Source: Candidatus Omnitrophota bacterium (lineage in GTDB: Bacteria > Omnitrophota > Gorgyraeia > Aquiviventales > Aquiviventaceae). From it: 6,894 nt of DNA. The translations under genes and the position numbers were made by a program. Shown piece after piece: positions 1-6,207 of the stretch (the first letter of the stretch is position 1; each line of letters opens with the position of its first letter). Below the pieces are notes generated by a model that saw only the letters and a program-made list of their open reading frames with translations, ran no database searches and was not told the DNA's origin. The DNA is taken from contig JAGVGS010000152.1 in the NCBI GenBank assembly GCA_020057015.1, positions 1-6,894 on the forward strand, given 5' to 3'.

Positions 1-489
1 GTGCAGGAGGCGCTGGCCCTGCTGCCTGCGGCCGCGCGGGAGCACGCGGTGCTGCTCTTCGCGGCGCACTCTATCCCCGTCGCGATGGCGCAGCGCAGCC
101 AGTATGTGCAGGAGTTCACCCGCTCGAGCGAGCTGGTGGCCCAGCACCTAGGCCGCAGCCGCTGGAGCCTGGCCTATCAATCGCGCAGCGGCAACCCTAA
201 AGTCCCGTGGCTGGAGCCGGATATCCTCAGCACGATCCGGCAGCTGCACGCCCGCGGGGAATCGCACGTGCTCGTCGTGCCGATCGGGTTCTTGAGCGAC
301 AACGTCGAGGTGCTCTTCGACCTGGACGTGGAAGCTCGCGCAACCGCTGCCGAGGCGGGCATCGGGTATTCCCGGGCCTCGACGGTGATGGACCAGCCGA
401 AGTTCATCGAGATGTGCGCGGCCTTGATCACCGAGGCCTTGAACCCGCAAGCTGCGCGTCGGGCGCAGCCCTCGACCCACCAGATCTGA
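1..489 (+). CDS. hemH: Ferrochelatase, C-terminal half (5' end outside window)
   Basis: Ferrochelatase inserts Fe2+ into protoporphyrin IX, the last step of protoheme synthesis. The 162 visible residues match the C-terminal half of the family. An AAHSIP motif carries the conserved metal-site histidine (His23 of the fragment, the family's SAHS). A WSLAYQSRSG...WLEP substrate-pocket stretch lies at 55-73. A VVPIGFLSDNVEVLFDLD motif spans 92-109, with the catalytic-site glutamate at Glu103. Full-length enzymes are about 310-370 residues, so roughly half is missing upstream. The GTG at base 1 is therefore an internal valine codon and not a start. The residue after SD is Asn101, where many homologues have His (SDH.E); E. 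coli has Cys, so this position varies. The stop codon overlaps the glk start by one base, suggesting a shared transcript. Family assignment is firm; regulation cannot be seen. Confidence 0.95.
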   Translation: MQEALALLPAAAREHAVLLFAAHSIPVAMAQRSQYVQEFTRSSELVAQHLGRSRWSLAYQSRSGNPKVPWLEPDILSTIRQLHARGESHVLVVPIGFLSDNVEVLFDLDVEARATAAEAGIGYSRASTVMDQPKFIEMCAALITEALNPQAARRAQPSTHQI

Positions 490-1475
490 TGCTGCTGGCC
501 GGCGATGTGGGCGGCACCAAGACGCACCTCGCCTTGTTCGCGGCGCGCGGGGCTCAGCTGCGCCTGCTCGAGGAGCAACGCGTGTCCAGTCGCGACTATC
601 CCAGCCTGCTGGCCCTGGTAAGAGCGGCGTTGGGGTCGGAGGGCCGCCGCGTGAGGGCGGCGTGTTTTGGCGTCGCAGGCCCGGTGATCGGGGGCCGATG
701 GTCGCAAGCGACCAACTTGCCCTGGCGGGTCGATGCGCAGGCCCTGGCGCGGACGCTTCGCATCCCGCGCGTGCATCTGCTGAATGATCTCGAGGCGCTG
801 GCCTGCAGCGTGCCCCACCTGAAGCCCTCTCAGCTCGTGACGATCAACCGCGGCAAGCCCGCGCGCCATGGGGCGATCGCCGTCATCGCAGCCGGTACGG
901 GCCTGGGGGAAGCGGCGCTCATCTGGACGGCCCAGGGTTACCGCGCGGTGGCTTCCGAAGGGGGGCATACCGAATTCGGTCCGCGCAACGCGCTGGAAAT
1001 CGACCTCTTACGGTACCTACAAAAGCGCCACCGGCATGTGAGCTATGAACGGATCGTCTCTGGCCCGGGCAAGATCAGCATTTATGAGTTCCTGCGTGAT
1101 ACCGGGCGGGGTACTGAGACGGCGGCGCTACGGCAGCGGCTGCGGGCTGGGGATACCAGTGCGATGATTTCTGAGGCTGGCCTCGATGGCAGCTCGGCCT
1201 TGTGCGCCAACACCCTCAACCTGTTCATGGAGATGTACGGGGCCGAAGCCGGCAATCTGGCGCTCAAGGTGCTCGCGACCGGCGGGGTGTATGTCGGTGG
1301 TGGCATCGCGCCGACGCTGTTGCCGAAATTCAAAGACGGCACATTTCTGCGCGGCTTCATCGACAAAGGGCGCTTTGCCCGTTTCATGAAGCAGCTGCCG
1401 GTGCACGTGATCCTGGAGCAGAGGGCCGGGTTGCTCGGGGCCGTGCGCTATGCCGCACGCCTGGCGGCACGTTGA
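489..1475 (+). CDS. glk: Glucokinase (E. coli Glk type)
   Basis: This 328-residue protein phosphorylates glucose with ATP to glucose-6-phosphate in the cytoplasm. Its length is close to E. coli Glk (321). Family landmarks appear in order: the phosphate-binding DVGGTKT at 6-12, GVAGPVIGGRWSQATNLPW at 61-79, LLNDLEA at 97-103 with catalytic base Asp100, AAGTGLGEA at 134-142, the sugar-binding SEGGH at 156-160 (Glu157), ERIVSGPG at 187-194, and the adenosine-site GGVYVGGGIAP near 265-275. The ATG at 489-491 shares a base with the hemH stop (TGATG). It has no clear Shine-Dalgarno sequence before it, so translation is probably coupled to hemH. The start is supported because MLLAGDVGGTK matches the usual family N-terminus. 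The stop lies one base from the stop of the convergent gene. The hemH-glk pairing has no obvious metabolic logic. Confidence 0.96.
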   Translation: MLLAGDVGGTKTHLALFAARGAQLRLLEEQRVSSRDYPSLLALVRAALGSEGRRVRAACFGVAGPVIGGRWSQATNLPWRVDAQALARTLRIPRVHLLNDLEALACSVPHLKPSQLVTINRGKPARHGAIAVIAAGTGLGEAALIWTAQGYRAVASEGGHTEFGPRNALEIDLLRYLQKRHRHVSYERIVSGPGKISIYEFLRDTGRGTETAALRQRLRAGDTSAMISEAGLDGSSALCANTLNLFMEMYGAEAGNLALKVLATGGVYVGGGIAPTLLPKFKDGTFLRGFIDKGRFARFMKQLPVHVILEQRAGLLGAVRYAARLAAR

Positions 1476-1476
1476 A

Positions 1477-2208
1477 TCACGGCGCGGAGGTAGCGCTCAG
1501 TGCGCAGCGGCCGCTGAGGCAATGCGCATAGGGCGTCGGGCAAAAGAAATCACAGGCGCCGCCCGTGTAATCGCGGCAGCCTTTCTGTAGAGCCTGGGTG
1601 TAGCGTGCCTGATGGGATCGATTCACCGGGGCGCCGCAGGAGCACTCGCTACAGACGTCCATGACGACCGCGCATTCGTCATCGTGCGCGCAATGCTGAT
1701 CAGCGGGAGTGATGGTCAGTCGCCCGAAGAATGTTTCGCTCGTGGGATTCTGCGTGAAGGCGAGCATGGGAGTTCCCAAATCTTCGAAATCTTGCGCCGT
1801 TGCTTCTGACAAGGTTTTCGTGCCCGAACAGAGCGAGACGTAAAGCTGTTGCGGCAGCTGATCCGCCTGGGCTCGCTTGGCGAAAACCAAGTAGGTCTCT
1901 CCGAGTTGAAAAGGAAATCCGCAGGTCGCCCCATTCGCCGCAGTAGTTACCCGCAGCGTAAGGCCCGGGGCCGTGTTCTTCCAGCCATTCGACACGCCTA
2001 GCGTAACCTGGAGGACATCGGGCACCGCAAGGTCTGGGTCAATAGCCGAGACTCCTCCGGTAAAGACAACATCCGCTTGCTCCTGAGCCTGCGTTGTCGA
2101 AATCTGGACGCAACTGCACGCCAGTACCAATGGGGAGCACGCCAGCCAGGCGGCCCACACCATGGCCAGGCAGAGCACGGGCAGCGCCCTAGCAGCAGGC
2201 ATCCTCAT
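1477..2208 (-). CDS. Exported Cys-rich NTR/TIMP-like protein
   Basis: This 243-residue protein is predicted to be exported. A hydrophobic signal peptide (about 1-30) is followed directly by CSC (Cys31, Cys33), which resembles the C-x-C that begins mature tissue inhibitors of metalloproteinases. The first part (31-150) has the netrin/TIMP-like pattern: ADVVFTGGV at 45-53, then CGFPFQLGETYLVFA at 96-110 and a C127SG segment. This is the layout of bacterial proteins annotated as TIMP-like. The tail (173-235) has ten cysteines and looks like a separate disulfide-rich module. If Cys31 becomes the mature N-terminus it could ligate a metal, as in animal TIMPs, but protease inhibition is only inference. 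VLAC is a poor lipobox because Leu sits at -2. The ATG overlaps the leuD stop (ATGA, 4 bases), so the gene is probably translated from the leu operon. A second ATG two codons on is an alternative start. Sampled GC is clearly lower than in its neighbours. Confidence 0.85.
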   Translation of the reverse strand: MRMPAARALPVLCLAMVWAAWLACSPLVLACSCVQISTTQAQEQADVVFTGGVSAIDPDLAVPDVLQVTLGVSNGWKNTAPGLTLRVTTAANGATCGFPFQLGETYLVFAKRAQADQLPQQLYVSLCSGTKTLSEATAQDFEDLGTPMLAFTQNPTSETFFGRLTITPADQHCAHDDECAVVMDVCSECSCGAPVNRSHQARYTQALQKGCRDYTGGACDFFCPTPYAHCLSGRCALSATSAP

Positions 2209-2848
2209 GTCTTCGCGAGCTGCACGTTGTGGCGGGCTTCGAAGACCGTTATGGCCTCGGCGCGCTGCAGGGTTTGGCCGATGTCATCCAGCCCGTGGCG
2301 CAGGCGGTGCTTCACCGCCTCTTCGATCTCGAAGTGAAACGAGACCTCTTCGGCTACGTGCAGCGTGACCCGCTGGTGATCCAAGTCAGCGGTGGCTTCC
2401 AGGTTGGGGAAGCGGTCCACGAGTTGAAAGATTTCTTCGACCTCGGCTTCCGAGAGCTCAATCGTCAGCAGCCCGTTCTTCAGGCTGTTGTTCCGGAAGA
2501 TATCGGCGAAGGCCGGCACGCGCATTTCGCCCCGCTGCTGCCACGGGGCGATGACGACCTGCCAGCCATCCTGCTGAATCGCCCAGACCGCGTGCTCGCG
2601 GCTGGAGCCGCAGCCGAAGTTATTGCGCACGACCAGGACGGAGGCACCGGTAAAGCGCGGCTCATGCAGCACGAAGGCGGGGTTGGGTTGCCCATCGGGC
2701 AGATAGCGCCAGTCGAAGAAGAGCTGTGGCCCGAAGCCGGTGCGCGCGATCGATTTCAAGAACTGCTTGGGGATGATCGCATCGGTGTCGACGTTGGCCC
2801 GATCCAACAAGGCCAGCTTGCCGCGATGCGAGGCAAAGGGCTGAGGCA

Positions 2849-2849
<1 letters not shown>
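2205..2849 (-). CDS. leuD: 3-isopropylmalate dehydratase small subunit
   Basis: LeuD is the swivel-domain subunit that pairs with LeuC to isomerise 2-isopropylmalate to 3-isopropylmalate in leucine synthesis. In the 214-residue form, DTDAIIPKQFLK lies at 21-32, NFGCGSSREHA at 77-87 (active-site Ser-Ser-Arg), FADIFRNNSLKNGLL at 114-128 and HGLDDIGQTL at 185-194. The chosen ATG gives MPQPFASHRGKLA, matching the family N-terminus. It follows a GGAG seven bases upstream and overlaps the leuC stop as TGATG. An in-frame ATG at 2867 would add six residues. E. coli LeuD has 201 residues. The excess is mostly an odd insertion: where homologues read VVIAP-S-FADIF, this protein has 11 residues (103-113, WQQRGEMRVPA) in place of the serine. 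The insert begins inside a perfect DNA hairpin. All other core motifs are intact, so activity is likely but not certain. Confidence 0.95.
2527..2551. repeat. Inverted repeat at the edge of the LeuD insertion
   Basis: Two perfectly complementary 8-base arms (TCGCCCCG and CGGGGCGA) flank a 9-base loop inside leuD. The hairpin straddles the point where the extra residues begin (codon 103, bases 2541-2543). A hairpin at an insertion edge suggests how the insert arose, for example by template switching, or a small palindromic element. Within a GC-rich coding region chance pairing is also possible. I see no second copy in the window. Confidence 0.6.
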
Positions 2850-4258
<1,409 letters not shown>

Positions 4259-4261
4259 GGA

Positions 4262-4290
4262 TTGGCCCGTCCTAGAAGGAGTGTTATAAT
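4262..4290 (+). promoter_or_regulatory. Predicted sigma70-type promoter for the TPR gene
   Basis: A perfect TATAAT (4285-4290) sits 17 bases after TTGGCC (4262-4267, four of six matches to TTGACA). Transcription would start near 4297, leaving only about seven bases before the TPR gene's ATG at 4304, so the mRNA would be almost leaderless. A consensus -10 with ideal spacing stands out in this GC-rich DNA. The transcription start is inferred. Confidence 0.6.
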
Positions 4291-4298
4291 ACTCCTTC
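4275..4298. promoter_or_regulatory. 24-bp palindrome, candidate operator between leuC and the TPR gene
   Basis: Eight-base arms GAAGGAGT and ACTCCTTC enclose GTTATAAT. Eleven of the twelve symmetric base pairs are complementary, the exception being 4283/4290. The centre carries the overlapping -10 boxes of both predicted promoters. Symmetry of this kind over a divergent promoter pair fits a dimeric repressor site, but it may partly follow from the symmetry of the two TATAAT-like boxes. No regulator gene is visible nearby. Confidence 0.5.
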
Positions 4299-4311
4299 CG
4301 ACGATGAACAA
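4283..4311 (-). promoter_or_regulatory. Predicted promoter for the leuC-leuD operon
   Basis: Read on the minus strand, TATAAC (4288 to 4283) lies 17 bases downstream of TTGTTC (4311 to 4306). The -35 match is weaker, three of six. Transcription would begin near 4276, giving a leader of about 18 bases with an AGGA before the leuC ATG. The -10 overlaps the -10 of the plus-strand promoter and the -35 reaches into the TPR coding region. If both are used, they should compete for RNA polymerase. Confidence 0.45.
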
Positions 4312-4825
4312 CAAGGACCTGCCCACCTCGCCCGTCCCTCTCCACCGGCCCACCCGCCGGGCAGAGGCCTGGCATTTTCTTCAGCGCGCCTACGAGCAGC
4401 AGCTCGCGGGCCGGCTGGATGATGCGGTGATTTGCTACAAGAAGTCTCTCGAGGTGCATCCCACTGCCGAAGGCCACACCTTCTTGGGCTGGACCTACAG
4501 TTTCATGGGCCGCTACGCAGAGGCCATCCGGGAATGCGAACAGGCCATTCAGCTCGACCCGGAGTTCGGCAACCCCTATAACGACATCGGGGCGTATCTG
4601 ATCGAGCTCGGCCGCGGGGAAGAGGCGATTCCCTGGTTCGAGCAAGCCCTGGTCGCGAAGCGCTATGACACGCGCCACTATCCCTATGTGAACCTGGGCC
4701 GCGTCTACGAGCAGCTGGGCTGCTGGCCCGAGGCCCTCCGCGCCTATACCCAGGCGCTCACCCTGCACCCGAAGGACCCTTTTGCTGTGCGGGCGCTGGC
4801 CCGCCTCCAAGGCGCGTTGAACTAG
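4304..4825 (+). CDS. Small tetratricopeptide-repeat protein
   Basis: This 173-residue soluble protein is almost entirely TPR helices, which usually serve as protein-protein interaction scaffolds. After a short polar, proline-containing N-terminus (1-20), four repeats can be read: about 22-55, 56-87, 88-122 and 125-157. Each has the spaced G/A, Y and A...P signature, such as FLGWTYSFMGRYAEAIRECEQ (first 20: FLGWTYSFMGRYAEAIRECE) and NLGRVYEQLGCWPEALRAYT. There is no signal peptide, transmembrane segment or fused catalytic domain. Similar free-standing TPR proteins occur in several bacterial phyla without known function. The start at 4304 was chosen because it follows the promoter immediately. 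The longer upstream frame is antisense to leuC. No Shine-Dalgarno sequence precedes the ATG, in keeping with a nearly leaderless message. It is divergent from leuC, so a role in leucine metabolism is possible but unsupported. Confidence 0.88.
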   Translation: MNNKDLPTSPVPLHRPTRRAEAWHFLQRAYEQQLAGRLDDAVICYKKSLEVHPTAEGHTFLGWTYSFMGRYAEAIRECEQAIQLDPEFGNPYNDIGAYLIELGRGEEAIPWFEQALVAKRYDTRHYPYVNLGRVYEQLGCWPEALRAYTQALTLHPKDPFAVRALARLQGALN

Positions 4826-4827
4826 CC

Positions 4828-4856
4828 ACCCGGCTGGCAGAGACGGTGGGCCGGGT
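4828..4856 (+). terminator. Hairpin after the TPR gene, possible terminator
   Basis: ACCCGGC (4828-4834) pairs perfectly with GCCGGGT (4850-4856) across a 15-base loop, starting three bases after the TPR stop. CCACC (4826-4830) could alternatively pair with GGTGG (4845-4849). No T-run follows, so this is not a standard intrinsic terminator. It may slow polymerase, protect the 3' end, or be incidental in GC-rich DNA. Confidence 0.35.
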
Positions 4857-4898
4857 AGGGTGCCTGCGCCCGCTGCTGGAAGCCCCGGGCCGCACCCT
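4857..4898 (+). repeat. Second hairpin in the 4826-4948 gap
   Basis: AGGGTGC (4857-4863) pairs perfectly with GCACCCT (4892-4898). Inside it, GCCC (4868-4871) can pair with GGGC (4887-4890), extending the stem. It abuts the previous hairpin without a gap and lacks a T-run. It lies about 50 bases upstream of the next start codon, so it could act as a terminator, a processing site or leader structure. Nothing in the sequence decides between these. Confidence 0.35.
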
Positions 4899-4948
4899 GC
4901 GTGGCCAAGAAATTTCTATCAGCACTGCTGGTAACTCAGGAGACAAAC

Positions 4949-5284
4949 ATGGGGATGGCGGTAGGGGCGGTGATGGTGCTAGGCGTGTTTAGTATAGTGG
5001 GCGGCCTGATCGGTTTTGTGAAGGCGCGCAGCCGCGCCTCCTTGATCGCGGGAGGGTTCAGCGGCCTGCTCCTGCTGGTCTGCGCGCACACCATCTATTA
5101 TCAGCGGCCGCAGCAGGACGCCGCAGTGCTCGCGAGCGGCGTGGTGGCGCTGAGCCTCGGGGTGCGTTTCTTCTTCACGTGGCGAAAGACACGGCGGCTG
5201 ATGCCGGACCTGCTCATGGTGCTCCTGAGCACCCTTACCCTGGTGGCGACCGGGGCGTCCCTCCTGGAGCAGCTCGCTCGTTGA
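4949..5284 (+). CDS. TMEM14-family (UPF0136) small membrane protein
   Basis: This 111-residue integral membrane protein has four hydrophobic segments at about 4-25, 31-47, 56-76 and 86-106. The family signature is visible as GGLIGFVKARSRASLIAGG at 18-36 (the Gly-x-x-Gly-Phe-x-Lys-Ala-x-Ser...Ser-Leu-Ile-Ala-Gly pattern), with a second conserved stretch GVRFFFTWRKTRRLMPD at 71-87. Length is typical of the family. In animals TMEM14 proteins have been linked to heme precursor or lipid transport; the bacterial role is unknown. The ATG at 4949 is chosen because AGGAGA ends five bases before it. An in-frame GTG at 4901 would add 16 residues and has no ribosome site. The stop overlaps the next start (TGATG), so it likely leads a three-gene operon with two hydrolases. 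Confidence 0.85.
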   Translation: MGMAVGAVMVLGVFSIVGGLIGFVKARSRASLIAGGFSGLLLLVCAHTIYYQRPQQDAAVLASGVVALSLGVRFFFTWRKTRRLMPDLLMVLLSTLTLVATGASLLEQLAR

Positions 5285-6207
5285 TGACCTTGGCCGTGTT
5301 GCTGGTGCACGGGATCGGGGATCAACGCCCTGAGTGGGCAGCCCGCATCGTGGATCGGCTGCAGAGTGCTCTGCACCGCGCCGTGCAGGCGCTCGATCCC
5401 TCAGCGCCTGCCGATGCGGCAGTGGCGCGCCTGGGGGCGGTGCACTGGGCCGAAGTGCTGCAAGAGCGCCAGCGTCTGCTGCGCGCGCAGCTGGATTTGA
5501 GCCCCCTCCCGCAGTGGGCCCGGCCGCCGCTCTGGCGGCTCGATCTGCACACCCGGCGCTGGTATCTGCGGCAGTTCAAGTCGCGCGAGCGGCGCTTCGT
5601 GGCTGAATTTGTCGGCGACGTGATCGGCTACCCAGGGCCGGAGGCCTATCCACAGGTGCACGCCACCATGGCGACGGCGCTGGAAGCGCTGGCCCAAAGC
5701 TTGCCGCCGTCGCCGGAGAAGATCCCGCTCACGCTCATCGGCCATAGCCTCGGAGCGGTAATCGCCTCGGACCATGTGTATGATGCGCGCAAGCGCCGGA
5801 GCGCCGGCGCAGGGTTTCATGACCGCTTTCAACTGGAGAATTTCTTTACTCTCGGCTCGCCCCAGGCGCTCTTCTCGCTGAAATACGGCGGGGCCGAGGC
5901 GTTTAAGACGCCGATTCGCATGGAAACGCCGCAGGGGCGATGGATGAACGTGTTCGATCCCATTGATCCCATTGCCATGCCGCTACGCGGGCTCAATGAG
6001 GCCTATGCGCAAGCCGTGGCGCATGACGTGCAGCTGAATACCGGCCGTTGGCTCGATGCGCACACGCGCTATTTCGACGAGGGGCGAGTGCTGACGCTGA
6101 TTGCCCGCAAGCTAGCACTCGATTGGGCCACCCGGCACCACCGGTTGACCCCTCCTGCGCTGCAGGCTGCCGAGGGTGCGTACCTGCGCACCTGCCAGTC
6201 ATGGTGA
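5284..6207 (+). CDS. Cytoplasmic alpha/beta-hydrolase (lipase/esterase-like)
   Basis: This 307-residue protein has an alpha/beta-hydrolase core. The N-terminus begins with strand VLLVHGIGDQRP at 5-16, which gives the HG oxyanion-hole region. The nucleophile elbow is LIGHSLGAV at 151-159, with Ser155 as the likely nucleophile. FTLGSPQALF at 188-197 and NVFDPIDPIAMPLRG at 222-236 supply acid candidates Asp225 or Asp228. His260, in LDAHTRYF, is the likely catalytic histidine. Between the first strand and the elbow lies an Arg/Trp-rich helical region (about 50-115) that could be a lid or a membrane-facing surface. There is no signal peptide. The substrate is unknown; lipid or small-ester hydrolysis is inferred from the fold. 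The ATG overlaps the preceding stop by one base without a good ribosome site, suggesting coupling. A longer frame from 5179 overlaps the membrane-protein gene and is rejected. Confidence 0.85.
   Translation: MTLAVLLVHGIGDQRPEWAARIVDRLQSALHRAVQALDPSAPADAAVARLGAVHWAEVLQERQRLLRAQLDLSPLPQWARPPLWRLDLHTRRWYLRQFKSRERRFVAEFVGDVIGYPGPEAYPQVHATMATALEALAQSLPPSPEKIPLTLIGHSLGAVIASDHVYDARKRRSAGAGFHDRFQLENFFTLGSPQALFSLKYGGAEAFKTPIRMETPQGRWMNVFDPIDPIAMPLRGLNEAYAQAVAHDVQLNTGRWLDAHTRYFDEGRVLTLIARKLALDWATRHHRLTPPALQAAEGAYLRTCQSW
5956..5973 (+). repeat. 9-bp perfect tandem duplication
   Basis: GATCCCATT occurs twice in direct succession and encodes Asp-Pro-Ile-Asp-Pro-Ile at residues 225-230 of the hydrolase, in the stretch expected to hold the catalytic acid. 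Related hydrolases often have D..DP here, so this may be conserved sequence with matching codons and not a recent slip. Confidence 0.7.

Noticed and set aside
207..488. Longer glucokinase frame beginning within hemH.
   Set aside because: The upstream part lies out of frame over conserved ferrochelatase motifs, and glucokinase starts at MLLAGDVGGTK.
1..489. Treating GTG at base 1 as a true start and the gene as a short ferrochelatase.
   Set aside because: The fragment lacks the whole N-terminal half of the family, and the window edge explains this better than truncation.
4259..4810. Minus-strand N-terminal extension of leuC across the TPR gene, giving 653 residues.
   Set aside because: LeuC proteins begin at MPHTLFEKIW, and the resulting 469 residues match family length. 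The extension is the antisense shadow of a clear TPR protein.
4901..4948. GTG start for the TMEM14-like gene at 4901.
   Set aside because: There is no ribosome site before it, and the added residues fall outside the family pattern. The ATG at 4949 has AGGAGA at good spacing.
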